A DNA stretch of 64,000 nt from assembly GCA_022825925.1 (NCBI GenBank), contig JAJDVW010000132.1, forward strand, positions 1-64,000. The letters run 5' to 3'. The notes below the pieces were generated by a model. It had not been told where the DNA came from and did no database searches. It saw only the letters and a list, made by a program, of their open reading frames with translations. Source of the DNA: Pseudomonadales bacterium. Lineage in GTDB: Bacteria > Pseudomonadota > Gammaproteobacteria > Pseudomonadales > Azotimanducaceae. Each line of letters starts with the position of its first letter. Position 1 is the stretch's first letter. Shown here in pieces: positions 46,316 through 55,125 of the stretch. The position numbers and the translations under genes are program-made.

Positions 46316-47161
46316 ATGCAGACCCTGAGTCCCGAGCAGCGCAGACAGTGGCGGGTGGACGGCTACCTGCACCTCGAACAGGTGTTCGATGCCGACGAGG
46401 TGAACTTCTACTGCGACCAGATGGACCGCTTCCGGAAGGTGCCCGGCTACGAGCCGGACCGCCGGCCGGAGCTGCCCATTGGCCACTACAGCTGGATGGA
46501 CCACACGCCGGACCTCGACCCCGACGGCTTCATGGACCGGCGCGAACTCCTGACGTACGACCAGGGCTTCATCGACCTGATCGACCGCTCCCCGGTGTTC
46601 GACTACATCGTCGACATCATGGGTCCCCACATCCTGCTCAGCATGACCCAGGCGATCGTGCGCCACTCCGGCGAGGACTCGCACTGCTACACGCACACCG
46701 ACGGCGGCGAGTCCCTGCGCAGGTTCCGCGTCAGCGAGTCGAGTCCCCCGATCGCGATGAAGGCGATGTACCTGCTGACGGACGTCGCCGAGCCGGACAG
46801 CGGCAACCTGACCGTGTTCCCGGGCAGCCACATGCGCCCGATCCCGCTGCCGGGCGAGCGGACGATCACGCCGTACTCGCCGGGCGCCGCCCAGCTCATG
46901 GGCAAGGCCGGCGACGCGTACCTCTTCCCGCACGCGCTGTGGCACGGACCGAGCCGCAACCTGTCCGGCCGCAGCCGCCGCTGCCTGCTCTACAACTACT
47001 GCCAGCTCTGGGTGCGGTGCTACGACTACCACACGATTCCGGACGTCGCCCAGCGCTGCACGCCGCGCCAACGGCGCCTGCTGGGCGACCTCGGCTACGA
47101 CTTCATGCCGGGATCGTACTTCTACGTGCCGAGGGACCAGGAGGAAGTGATCGCGGCGTGA
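46316..47161 (+). CDS. Phytanoyl-CoA dioxygenase (PhyH) family protein
   Basis: 281 residues. The Fe-binding His/Asp pair is in CYTHTDGG and the distal His in FPHALWHGPSRN, where the Arg would bind 2-oxoglutarate. The N-terminus (LSPEQRRQWRVDGYLHLEQVF) is typical. Members hydroxylate a range of lipids and small molecules using 2-oxoglutarate and oxygen. Substrate unknown; the RGD-like loop and C-terminal extension do not help. Confidence 0.85.
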   Translation: MQTLSPEQRRQWRVDGYLHLEQVFDADEVNFYCDQMDRFRKVPGYEPDRRPELPIGHYSWMDHTPDLDPDGFMDRRELLTYDQGFIDLIDRSPVFDYIVDIMGPHILLSMTQAIVRHSGEDSHCYTHTDGGESLRRFRVSESSPPIAMKAMYLLTDVAEPDSGNLTVFPGSHMRPIPLPGERTITPYSPGAAQLMGKAGDAYLFPHALWHGPSRNLSGRSRRCLLYNYCQLWVRCYDYHTIPDVAQRCTPRQRRLLGDLGYDFMPGSYFYVPRDQEEVIAA

Positions 47162-47394
47162 TCGCTTCGACGCGCCCGGGACTTCCGGGTGGCCCCGGCG
47201 AGGCCGTCCAGGACGGCACCCAAGCGCGACGCGCTGTATACGCATCATCGGTTCGTCACCAGCGCAATCTTCTTGGCAGCCCCCGCCGCCACCGGGTCCG
47301 CGCCCCGTCACTGCCGGATGCTCGGTTGCCGCGCCGGGCCCCTCTGCCGTGCGGTTGGACGCGCACGCCGATCTCGACCACAATGCCCGCCCCC

Positions 47395-47484
47395 GGAGAG
47401 GTGCCGGAGTTGGTCGAACGGGCCTGACTCGAAATCAGGTGTGTCCTTTGGGCACCCAGGGTTCGAATCCCTGCCTCTCCGCCA
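47395..47484 (+). tRNA. tRNA-Ser (anticodon CGA)
   Basis: Ninety bases including an encoded CCA end. The acceptor GGAGAGG pairs with CCTCTCC, the anticodon stem CCTGA/TCAGG encloses CTCGAAA with the anticodon CGA (47430-47432), and the T arm is CAGGG-TTCGAAT-CCCTG. The long variable arm (class II) is as expected for serine. It decodes UCG, a frequent codon in this GC-rich genome. Confidence 0.97.
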
Positions 47485-47540
47485 ATGAGTCCAGAAAAAC
47501 AATAAGTTACAAAGATCATACCCCGATTCACACCACGGAA

Positions 47541-48509
47541 TTGAAAGTCTTCGGACACGGAAACCGCCTGGCCCCCGGCGCAACTCCCAGCACCGTTCCC
47601 CGGGGCCTGGCCGCGATGTTCCTGGCCGCGTCGGCGTACCTCACCGCCGGGGATGCACTCGCGCAGTGGTACGCCGGAGTCGCGATCGGCGGCAACGCGT
47701 CGCGCGACGTGACCGTTGCGAGCCGCAGCAACGACCGCGCCAGCATCTGCGACGAGTACATCAACCCCAGGGCGCTCGGGGTACCCGGCTGCACCACGCC
47801 CGACCGCGGCGCGGGGGACGGATGGCTGGCGCAGTTCGACGCAGGTGCCGGATTCTCCGCCGAGGCGGAGCTGGGGCTCCGTATCTCGCCGCGACTCCGC
47901 CTTGCCGCCGTCTATGCCCGCGACGCAACGAACTTCGACCAGACCGTATCGTCCACCGACGCTACGGGCGCGGACTTCGACAAGATCAGCAATGAGCTCT
48001 CGATCGGCGAGGAGACCCTCGGCAATGCGACCTCGGACGAACTCCGGATCGTCGTCTATCGCGACTGGCCGAACAGGACCCGGTGGACGCCGTACGCGGG
48101 CATCGGAATGGCGGCCTCCCGCATGCGCAAGAACTTCTCCTGGCTCTGGGCAAGGAGCCCCGACCCCGCGGACATAGCGACCGGCCTGGGCCAGCCGAAC
48201 GCGCAGGAGATCCGTCGCAACCTCGCCGGGACCGCCAGCGTGGGCCGCAGGACACTCCGCGACACCGTGGTCGGCTACGTCCTGGTCGCCGGCGTCGACC
48301 GCGAACTGTCGGAAAACGTCTCCGTCGGCCTCAAGGCCCAGTGGAAGCGCTTCGAGGACTTCGAGTCCGACGGGTACACGGGCGACCTGTTGCGCAGCCA
48401 TCCGCCCAACCTGCGCCTCGACGGCAGCGAGCCGGTCAGCGCCTGGTCCCGCACCGGCGACACCGAACGGTTCTCCGCCCTGTTCACCATCCGTTACGCC
48501 ACGCCGTAG
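47541..48509 (+). CDS. Outer-membrane beta-barrel protein (OmpW/OmpA-like)
   Basis: 322 residues from TTG 47541, chosen to supply a basic N-terminus before the signal peptide (GLAAMFLAASAYLTAGDALAQ). The mature part opens with QWYAGVAIGGNASRDV and consists of alternating strands with WTPYAGIGMAASRMRK and an aromatic end (RFSALFTIRYATP). It resembles eight-stranded barrels of unknown role. ATG 47616 is an alternative start. Two Cys bracket a loop (ICDEYINPRALGVPGCTTPD). Confidence 0.7.
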   Translation: MKVFGHGNRLAPGATPSTVPRGLAAMFLAASAYLTAGDALAQWYAGVAIGGNASRDVTVASRSNDRASICDEYINPRALGVPGCTTPDRGAGDGWLAQFDAGAGFSAEAELGLRISPRLRLAAVYARDATNFDQTVSSTDATGADFDKISNELSIGEETLGNATSDELRIVVYRDWPNRTRWTPYAGIGMAASRMRKNFSWLWARSPDPADIATGLGQPNAQEIRRNLAGTASVGRRTLRDTVVGYVLVAGVDRELSENVSVGLKAQWKRFEDFESDGYTGDLLRSHPPNLRLDGSEPVSAWSRTGDTERFSALFTIRYATP

Positions 48510-48572
48510 CGCGGCGCCGCGGTTGCACACGTCAATCGTGACCGCGTGGAAGCCGTGTACCGGCAGAGTGAT

Positions 48573-48664
48573 CTTGCATGGAAGTACGCATCCGCCGGAG
48601 GGAGCAACACCGACACTTCCTTACGCGTCAGCGGCCGGGGGAGCTTCCCCGGCTGAAGGCTCCT
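48573..48664. repeat. Dispersed 92-bp repeat, copy B (intergenic)
   Basis: Ungapped match to 1048-1139 (87 of 92 positions). It lies in the 342-bp gap between the outer-membrane gene and the small gene at 48852; nothing else in that gap is recognisable. In copy B the inner palindrome GCCGGGG/CCCCGGC has perfect arms, as if this copy were closer to the original. Confidence 0.8.
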
Positions 48665-48851
48665 TGGGAAGCGCAGCAAGCCGATGGACCAATGACCCGA
48701 CTACGTCGCGTCGGCGATGGCTTCGACGATCAGGCGCACCGTCTTACCTATCGTTCACCATGTCCTGCGTATACGCCGCGGCCATCGACGCTCCGCGCAT
48801 CTTTGGCACTGGCTCCGACAACATGGTGGGTTCGCTCCTCCCGCGGCCACG

Positions 48852-48980
48852 GTGAACGAGGGAGAGTCGAGGAGGCTTGCGACGTTGCTGTCCCGGATCG
48901 CGGACGAGCACGGCTTCCGGCCGGACAACGCGGTTGCCGAAGTAGAGGTGGTGCGCGGCGCCGCCGGCGAGCCTGATTGA
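48852..48980 (+). CDS. Possible small acidic protein of 42 residues
   Basis: GTG 48852 opens a 42-residue frame (NEGESRRLATLLSRIADEHG ... VEVVRGAAG) whose stop overlaps the start of the lipoprotein gene at 48977. No ribosome binding site is strong and no homology is recognised. It may be a real leader or the end of a decayed gene. Confidence 0.35.
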   Translation: MNEGESRRLATLLSRIADEHGFRPDNAVAEVEVVRGAAGEPD

Positions 48981-50896
48981 GCGTGCCGTGTCCGCGTGGA
49001 TCGCGCGTCCGGGGAAGGAGCGTCTTCCTGTCCGTCGCCGTCCTCGCCACTGCCTGCGGAGGGGGGGGCGGCGGAGGCTCCGGTCCCACGGCCCCCCCGC
49101 CGCCTACGCCCATTCCCCTGACGGACAGCATTCCCGCGGCCGGGGCCACCGTGGATCCCGCCACGCGCAGCCTGCACGTCGTGCATGTCGCCGACGCGCA
49201 CTGGCGGTTCGAGTACTCTGGCACGTGCGAGCCGACCGGGACCGCGCTGCGCCGCGCGCTCGTCGATCTCGGCGGACCGGACGCGAGCCGCGAAGTCGTC
49301 CACCACAGGCTCGCATGCAGGCTCGAACCGGGCTCCGACCACGAGGTCCATGTCGACGCCACGGCCGGCGACGGGGCGCGGCATCGCGCTTCGCTCGAGT
49401 TCTCCGCGGCCGCGGAGGCACCGGCGCCGGGTCTCGAGGCGCGCGGCGCGGCGGGGCTCTCGCGGCGCTCCGTCGACCGGCTGTTCGGCCGGTACGTGCG
49501 CGAAGCTGTGCTGCGGGAGGTCGACACGCCGATCGTCGGGACGCTGGTGGCGCTCCTCGTCGCGGAGATCGCCGAACGGGCCTGGACGGAAATCGGCGCC
49601 CGGGAGGCGACCTGGGGCACCCTGTCCGCCGCGGTGTCCTACCGCTCCCGCGACCCGTCCGGCGCCCCCGCGACCCTGAGCGGCCTGGTGGCGATGCCGG
49701 ATGTCGTCGGCGCCCCGGACTACTTGCCCCCCGACCGCATCGTGGTGCTGGCCCACGCCACCGGCTCGACGCCCAGCCGCCTGGACCCGAGCGACGGGTC
49801 GGTCGTGCTGGCCAACCTGCTCGCCGGCCGCGGCTACCTGGTCATCGCGCCGGACAACTGGGGCCGCGGCCACGGCGACGGCGCGGACGAGCCGGAGACC
49901 TACCTGATGACCAACCGGGTCGCCGCCAACGGCCTGGACATGGTGCGCGCCGTACTGGACGACGCGCGCTACGCCGTGTTCCACGATGCGCCGGATACGG
50001 TCGACGTCGCGGTCCTCGGTTACTCGCAGGGGGCGCACAGCGCCGTCGCGCTGTGGCTGGCCGCCGCGTCGGGGCCGGATGGCATCGCCGTCCGCGAGGT
50101 CTACGCCGGCGGCGGACCGCACGATCTCTACCGGTCCTTCGTCGGTGTCTTCGAACACCTCGCCGACCGCTGCGACGGCAACCCCTGGTGCCGGGCGGTC
50201 GACCGCGACGTCATGCTCCCCTACGCGGTCGGCCGCATCCTGCCGGCCTTCCTCAGCTACACGGATGTCGGGCTCGCCGCCAACGACATCCTGGACGGGG
50301 AACGCCTCTCCGAGGCATTCGTCACGGGCATGCTGGACGGCGAAGAACGCTTCGACGCCCTCAGGACGATGCTGCAGCTCAACTCGTTCCCCAACCTCGT
50401 GGAGCCCGCCGGGGCGCTGCCCGCCACCGACGCGCGCATCCTCCTGTACCACTCGCCCTTCGACCGCCTGCTCCCGCAACGGAACACGGCGGATCTCGCG
50501 GACGCGCTGTTCCCGGGTTTCGACGTGATCGCGGATCTCGAGGCCTGCGGCTCCCGCACCTTCAGGGAAATCGACGAACTCGTCGACATGGCGGGCGTGG
50601 TACACGCGATCTGCGCATTCGAGATGTTCGACCGGGTGTTTCGGCACCTGCGCGAGGGTGAGGCGGCCCGCACCGGTTACGATCGCGCCGCCGGGCGCAG
50701 CCCGGATGCCGCGGCGCCATGGCGAAGCCTGGCCGAGCGCCGCGCCGGCATGGCCCTCGCCGACGGGGCGGGACTGGCGGCGTTCCGGGCGGAGCAGTCG
50801 CAGTCCCGGTTGCGATCGCTCTCGCACCGGCTGCGCGCGGCCGATTCGCCCGCCCTGCGGGAACTGGCCGACCGGCTTTGGCGCGCCCCGCCGTGA
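48977..50896 (+). CDS. Lipoprotein with alpha/beta-hydrolase (secreted lipase-like) domain
   Basis: 639 residues from TTG 48977. Lipobox LATAC (Cys near residue 27) is followed by a GGGGGGG run and a Pro-rich linker. The catalytic domain begins near residue 210, with IVVLAHATGSTPSR, APDNWGRGHGDGAD, and the nucleophile VLGYSQGAHSAVALW; later YHSPFDRLLP. This resembles secreted bacterial lipases/esterases of the LIP family. Lipid anchored at the cell envelope. It runs into the rhodanese gene 38 bp later. Confidence 0.8.
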   Translation: MSVPCPRGSRVRGRSVFLSVAVLATACGGGGGGGSGPTAPPPPTPIPLTDSIPAAGATVDPATRSLHVVHVADAHWRFEYSGTCEPTGTALRRALVDLGGPDASREVVHHRLACRLEPGSDHEVHVDATAGDGARHRASLEFSAAAEAPAPGLEARGAAGLSRRSVDRLFGRYVREAVLREVDTPIVGTLVALLVAEIAERAWTEIGAREATWGTLSAAVSYRSRDPSGAPATLSGLVAMPDVVGAPDYLPPDRIVVLAHATGSTPSRLDPSDGSVVLANLLAGRGYLVIAPDNWGRGHGDGADEPETYLMTNRVAANGLDMVRAVLDDARYAVFHDAPDTVDVAVLGYSQGAHSAVALWLAAASGPDGIAVREVYAGGGPHDLYRSFVGVFEHLADRCDGNPWCRAVDRDVMLPYAVGRILPAFLSYTDVGLAANDILDGERLSEAFVTGMLDGEERFDALRTMLQLNSFPNLVEPAGALPATDARILLYHSPFDRLLPQRNTADLADALFPGFDVIADLEACGSRTFREIDELVDMAGVVHAICAFEMFDRVFRHLREGEAARTGYDRAAGRSPDAAAPWRSLAERRAGMALADGAGLAAFRAEQSQSRLRSLSHRLRAADSPALRELADRLWRAPP

Positions 50897-50934
50897 GTCG
50901 GCGCCGCCGCGTAGACAAGACGGAGGACAACACC

Positions 50935-51339
50935 ATGCCCAACAACGTAACCGCGGTCGTTGCCGCACCGGCGAGCGAGGCCGAGGCCCACTTCGCGCGA
51001 CGGCTCGCCTTCGAGACGGACTGCTGGGACGTGCACGACGCCCTGTCGAACGGCGCGTCGGACTTCGTCGTGCTCGACGTGCGGGGCCGCGACGCCTACG
51101 GCGCCGCGCACGTACCCGGCGCGGTCTCGCTACCCCACGCGGAGATCGACGGAGAGCGCATGGCGGCCTGGCCCGCGGACACGCTCTTCGTGGTCTACTG
51201 CGCGGGGCCCCACTGCAACGGCGCGAACAAGGCCGCCGTGCGGCTGGCGCGCCTCGGGCGGCCGGTCAAGGAGATGATCGGGGGCGTCGTCGGCTGGGCG
51301 GCCGAGGGGTTCGCCTTCGCGGAGGGGAACGGCGGCTAA
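50935..51339 (+). CDS. Rhodanese-domain protein
   Basis: 134 residues. The fold shows DFVVLDVRGRDAYGAAHVPGAVSLP and the active-site loop VVYCAGPHCNGANKAA, with a Cys at the start of the loop. Sulfur transferases of this type move persulfide sulfur. The Cys is encoded by TGC, so this one is not a selenoprotein. It lies just upstream of the GST remnant. Confidence 0.85.
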   Translation: MPNNVTAVVAAPASEAEAHFARRLAFETDCWDVHDALSNGASDFVVLDVRGRDAYGAAHVPGAVSLPHAEIDGERMAAWPADTLFVVYCAGPHCNGANKAAVRLARLGRPVKEMIGGVVGWAAEGFAFAEGNGG

Positions 51340-51355
51340 CGGCGGGCACTTGCCG

Positions 51356-51475
51356 ATGCAACCGATTCGTCCTCTACGGGGTACCGATGTCGCCGTACAC
51401 CGGCCGCGCGCGCAGTTACCTACCGCAAGCTCACCCGCGACATCGGGCGGCGGAACAACCTCGAAGTCTGGCTCT
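51356..51475 (+). pseudogene. Remnant of a glutathione S-transferase-like N-terminus
   Basis: RFVLYGVPMSPYTGRARSYL is a GST-type N-terminal strand and helix with the SPYT active-site motif. The frame changes and continues for about 20 codons (RKLTRDIGRRNN) to a TGA at 51475, with no further domain. It has no start codon of its own. The stretch lies between the rhodanese stop and the minus-strand gene at 51490. Confidence 0.4.
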
Positions 51476-51489
51476 GACGCCGGCGGCGC

Positions 51490-52563
51490 TCAGGCAGCGG
51501 ACGCTCCCGGCACCTCGCAGAACTGGTCGAGTTCCACCCGCGCGCTGACCGCGCAGTTGTTGTGCGCGCCGCCGCCCCAGCTCGGCATCACCATCGAGTA
51601 CAGGCCGGTGCCCCCGGCGACCAGGATGACGAGCTGGTCCGGGGATCCAAAGGCCGGGTAGGTCTCGGCTTCCAACGGCCGGCGGAATCCGCCGGCGTAG
51701 CGGTCGTGGTCCGCCGCCGGCAGGTGGGTCAGTTCCCACAGGCGCTTCGCCACCGTCTCCCGGTTCATGTTCGCCTTCGCCAGCACGTCCGCGTGGGTCG
51801 GGTTGAGGACGACGACCGCCGTTCCGTGGCGGAGGATGGCGTGGTTGGTCGCCAGGTTCGCCACGCCGACCGAGAGGACGTGGAGCAGCTTCTCGGCGTT
51901 CTCCGGGTCGTCCGCGTCGTCGCTGTAGATGACCGAGTGCGGCGCCTCGCAGCCGACGAGGGTCACCACGCTGTCTTCCGCCCGGTAGCCCCTGCTGACG
52001 TGCAGAGGGGGGAACGGGGAGTGTTCCTCCGCCTCCGCGAGGCAGTAGGTGAACTTGCCCGGATGGCCGTGCAAAGCCATGTCGGAGACGCCGGGCCGGC
52101 CGCCGCCGATGTTGATCATGCACAGCCTGAGCGCGCGCCCGATGGCGGCGTTGGCGCGGTGTCCGGGACCGAGCGCGCCGAATCCGGACGCGACGCCGCC
52201 GCAGTCCTGCCGGGCCGGGCCGTTCACGATGACGAGCGGCGCGAGGCAGTGGGTGGTGCCCTGCATGTCCCCGAGGTCGAACATGGGGTCCACGGCGGCG
52301 CGCACCGCCCCCACGACCACGGGCACGTGGTCCGGGAGGCAGCCCGCCATCACCGCGGCGACGGCCACCTTCTCGACCGTCGCCACGCCCATGGCGGGCC
52401 CCATTTCGCCCAGGGCCAGGTCCGCGTCGAGCCCCGATGCAAGGACCATCCGGTCGACCCGCTCCGGCGTCGGCACCACGACCGGCAGCCCGTCGGTGCA
52501 GTCGAGTGCGTGGAGCCGCTCGAGCGCCGCCTCCTCGCTCGCCTCTTCGAGCAGCGCGCTCAT
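51490..52563 (-). CDS. Conserved partner protein of the UGSC selenoprotein, function unknown
   Basis: 357 residues. The N-terminus has TDGLPVVVPTPERVDRMV, followed by VEKVAVAAVMAGCLPDHVP, CLAPLVIVNGPARQDCGG, GPGHRANAAIGRALRLCMIN and GHPGKFTYCLAE. These blocks belong to a widespread family, which I know from proximity to UGSC proteins but not from any tested enzyme. The start overlaps the selenoprotein stop by ATGA, so both are made together and may form one complex. Several conserved Cys (GCLPDH, DCGG) may interact with the Sec protein. Confidence 0.75.
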   Translation of the reverse strand: MSALLEEASEEAALERLHALDCTDGLPVVVPTPERVDRMVLASGLDADLALGEMGPAMGVATVEKVAVAAVMAGCLPDHVPVVVGAVRAAVDPMFDLGDMQGTTHCLAPLVIVNGPARQDCGGVASGFGALGPGHRANAAIGRALRLCMINIGGGRPGVSDMALHGHPGKFTYCLAEAEEHSPFPPLHVSRGYRAEDSVVTLVGCEAPHSVIYSDDADDPENAEKLLHVLSVGVANLATNHAILRHGTAVVVLNPTHADVLAKANMNRETVAKRLWELTHLPAADHDRYAGGFRRPLEAETYPAFGSPDQLVILVAGGTGLYSMVMPSWGGGAHNNCAVSARVELDQFCEVPGASAA

Positions 52564-53093
52564 GCCGCGAAGCGGTCGAGGATCTCGTCGGCGATGCTGT
52601 CGGCGATCGCCTGAATCCGCGCCTCGCCCGTGCCGGCCACCGGGTGCGGCAGCCGCACCATCGGAATGTCCGGCATTCCAACCGAGGCCGCGACGAACTC
52701 CGCCTGCGGCCAGAACTCCTCGGTGATCAGGCAGACCGAGGGGATCCCGTTCCTTGCCATGTTGATGCCGTCACGCACGGTGCCGGAAGTACAACTGCCT
52801 CAGTGGCCGTAGGCGGCCACCGCGACCTGGCATTCGGACGTGATCGCATCGAGGGTGTCGCCGCTCACTACCGCGCCCGGATTACCCTTGTTCCACAGCC
52901 GCGTCTCGAGGCCGTCGAGCCGCTCGCTGAGCGCCTCGCCCACCTTCGAGACGAAGAGCTCCGAGTCGGGAAACCCGTTGGCGATCAGCGCCACCGTCGC
53001 CCCGGCGCCTCCGTTCGGTCGAATGTCGCGCGACAGCTCGTACGGCTCCATCTCCGTGCGAACCTCGCCCCTCGGGTCGTGAAACCGCACCAT
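52560..53093 (-). CDS. UGSC-motif selenoprotein
   Basis: Reading through TGA 52802-52800 gives 177 residues. AVAAYGH is followed by U98 and then GSCTSGTVRDG, the UGSC motif of a family known from marine metagenomes in both U and C forms. The N-terminal part (GGAGATVALIANGFPDSELF) and the C-terminal part (GINMARNGIPSVCLITEEFW) flank it as expected. ATG 53093 has a strong GGGAGGTG ribosome binding site. Function is unknown; Sec98 and Cys101 resemble a redox or ligand site. Its stop codon overlaps the partner gene. Confidence 0.85.
52768..52799 (-). promoter_or_regulatory. Predicted SECIS hairpin of the UGSC selenoprotein
   Basis: On the mRNA, CCG (52786-52784) and CAC (52782-52780) pair with GUG (52774-52772) and CGG (52770-52768), leaving one G/A mismatch, around loop CGUGC (52779-52775). 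The loop starts 20 nt after the UGA and has G as its second base, which meets the bacterial SECIS model. Energy was not computed. Confidence 0.5.
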
Positions 53094-53237
53094 GGTCGAC
53101 ACCTCCCGCTCCTGGTTCATCGACGCCAAGCCTACCCGATGCGCCGGTGTCTTGGGGGCGGGTCCCGCCGTGGCCAGCGGAACAGATCCGCGGAACCCGG
53201 CCGTTGACGCCGGACTCCGTGCCAATACCATCGCGGC

Positions 53238-53282
53238 ATGGTCGTTACCATCGACAAAGCGGGTCGGGTGGTCGTCCCGAAG
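53238..53282 (+). pseudogene. Fragment of an AbrB/VapB-type antitoxin
   Basis: ATG 53238 begins MVVTIDKAGRVVVPK, the typical start of AbrB-fold (SpoVT-type) antitoxins. After 15 residues the similarity ends. No matching toxin is present. It lies in the leader between the UGSC gene and the guanidine operon end; nothing else in 53094-53367 is recognisable. Confidence 0.6.
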
Positions 53283-53367
53283 TCGACCAACTCGACAACG
53301 ATCGAGCGGAGGGGCTTGTCCCTGGGCTTGTCCCCTCCCGTGTCGAGGCCCTGCACGACTCCGGGAC

Positions 53368-53388
53368 GGGCGACGACAAGCGTCGCCC
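53368..53388. terminator. Hairpin after the guanidine operon (REP-like)
   Basis: GGGCGACG (53368-53375) and CGTCGCCC (53381-53388) form perfect 8-bp arms around ACAAG, directly after the TAG of the allophanate hydrolase gene. No T-run follows, so it is either an mRNA-stabilising or REP-type element, or a weak terminator. The CGACGACAAGCGTCG core resembles palindromes seen in other GC-rich bacteria. Confidence 0.5.
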
Positions 53389-55125
53389 CTACAACGCCCG
53401 CAAGCTCGCCCGGTAGCTCCGCCAGCCGCCGAAACGCGTGATGTCCGTCGCGCCGGATGACGCCGCGCTGTCCCCCACGAAGCCGTGCACCCAGCGGCCG
53501 TCCTCGAGCTCGACGGAGCCGAGGGCGAGGGGCTGGTCGACGGTGGCGAGGAACCCGCCCACTGCACCGCTCGGCACCGACCAGACCTCGAGTTCGATCG
53601 GGGCGCCGCCGGACTCCGAACGCATGAGCGCCGGCCGCTTGCCGTCCGGCAGGGCGAGGAGGCGGTAGCGGGGCGCCGTGCGGGTGGCGTCGACGCGCCA
53701 GGCGCCGCGGCCGGTGAGTTCCGGGTTGAGCGCCTGACCGGCCATGTGGGCGCCGCAGACCGCCAGGTGGAGTGTGCCGGGCAGCGGTTCGTCGGCGCCG
53801 GGCGTCTCTTCGCCGAGGAACGCCGCGGCCGCGTGCAGCAGGGCGTGGTCGCGTCCGGCCGGCGCGAGCAGGGTCACCCCGAACGGCAGGCCCTCGGGCG
53901 TCGTCCCGGCCGGCACCGCCACCGCACAGAGGTCGAGCAGGTTGACGCAGTTGGTGAAGGTACCGAGACGGGCGTTCGTCCCGAGCGGGTCCGCCTCCAC
54001 CTCGGCAAGCGCGTAGTGCGTCGCAGCGGTGGGCGCGACGAGCACGTCGATGTCCGCGAATGCCCGGTCCGCTTCACGCCGCAACTCGGCGAGCCGGTAC
54101 TGCGCCCGGAAGCAGTCCGCCGCGTCCAGGGTCCGGCCTCCCTCGATCACCGTCCGCGTTACCGGGTGCACGGCGTCCGGGTGCGCCTCCACGAAGTCAC
54201 CTACCGCCGCGACCCGCTCCGCGAGCCACGGCCCCTCGTAGAGCAGCCGGCCGGCGGCGAGGAACGGCTCGGGGCCGACGGCTCGCGGGGTCCCGGGCAG
54301 GCCGGAAACGCAGCGTTCGTAGAGGTCCGGGTAGGCATCGTTGCCGAACCACGGCAGCCGCTCCGGCGCGAGGTATCCGAATCGCGCGGCGTCCGCGTCG
54401 AATCCGGCGAACTCCACGCGGCGCGAGAACGGGCCCTCCGCGTCGAAACCGCCCGCGACCTCCGCCACAGCGCACGCATCCGCCACCGTGCGCGCGAAGA
54501 CGGACACGCAGTCCAGGGTCCGGCAGGCCGGGACGACGCCGCGCGTCGACCACCAGCCCCGGGTCGGCTTGAACCCGACGAGCCCGTTGAACGCCGCCGG
54601 GACCCTGCCCGATCCGGCCGTGTCGGTCCCGAGCGCGAAGGGGACGATGCCGTGCGCGACCGCCACGGCCGAACCGCTGCTGCTGCCGCCCGCGACGTAC
54701 GACGGGTCGATCGCGTTCGGCACCGCGCCGTAGGGAGACCGGGTCCCGACGAGCCCCGTCGCGAACTGGTCGAGGTTGGTCTTGCCGATGGGCACGGCGC
54801 CGGCGGCCAGGAGGCGCTCGACCACCGTGGCGGACCGTTCCGGCACGTAGGCGTAGTCGGGGCAACCCGCCGTCGTCGGCGTACCGGCGAGATCGATGTT
54901 GTCCTTGATGGCGAACGGAACGCCCCACAAGGGCGCGTTGTCGAAGTCCAGCCCCTCGAGTCGCTCGACGTACGCCAACACGGCCGCCGGCTCGAGCCGA
55001 TGGATCCACGTCGCCGGATCCGCTCCGGCAGCGCGACGCAGCGCCTCGCAGGCGACTTCCCGCGGATGGAGCGCCCGCTCCGCGTGAGCGCGCCGCAGCG
55101 CGGCGACGGTCCCGGCCCGTGTCAT
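53389..55125 (-). CDS. atzF: Allophanate hydrolase (AtzF type)
   Basis: 578 residues, last step of guanidine/urea assimilation: allophanate to ammonia and carbon dioxide. The amidase-signature domain shows WGVPFAIKDNIDLAGTPTTA (catalytic Lys74), GGSSSGSAVAVA (Ser-cis-Ser), and GTDTAGSGRVPAAFNGLVG. The C-terminal DUF-type domain (LHLAVCGAHMAGQALNPEL) is complete. The ATG overlaps the carboxylase stop (ATGA). It is the last gene of the operon. Confidence 0.92.
   Translation of the reverse strand: MTRAGTVAALRRAHAERALHPREVACEALRRAAGADPATWIHRLEPAAVLAYVERLEGLDFDNAPLWGVPFAIKDNIDLAGTPTTAGCPDYAYVPERSATVVERLLAAGAVPIGKTNLDQFATGLVGTRSPYGAVPNAIDPSYVAGGSSSGSAVAVAHGIVPFALGTDTAGSGRVPAAFNGLVGFKPTRGWWSTRGVVPACRTLDCVSVFARTVADACAVAEVAGGFDAEGPFSRRVEFAGFDADAARFGYLAPERLPWFGNDAYPDLYERCVSGLPGTPRAVGPEPFLAAGRLLYEGPWLAERVAAVGDFVEAHPDAVHPVTRTVIEGGRTLDAADCFRAQYRLAELRREADRAFADIDVLVAPTAATHYALAEVEADPLGTNARLGTFTNCVNLLDLCAVAVPAGTTPEGLPFGVTLLAPAGRDHALLHAAAAFLGEETPGADEPLPGTLHLAVCGAHMAGQALNPELTGRGAWRVDATRTAPRYRLLALPDGKRPALMRSESGGAPIELEVWSVPSGAVGGFLATVDQPLALGSVELEDGRWVHGFVGDSAASSGATDITRFGGWRSYRASLRAL

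Noticed and set aside
47349-47540. Longer start of the outer-membrane protein upstream of 47541
   Set aside because: This stretch contains the tRNA-Ser gene, so the open frame there is chance.
50935-51339. Rhodanese as a further selenoprotein
   Set aside because: Its active-site residue is encoded by TGC and the frame has no internal TGA.
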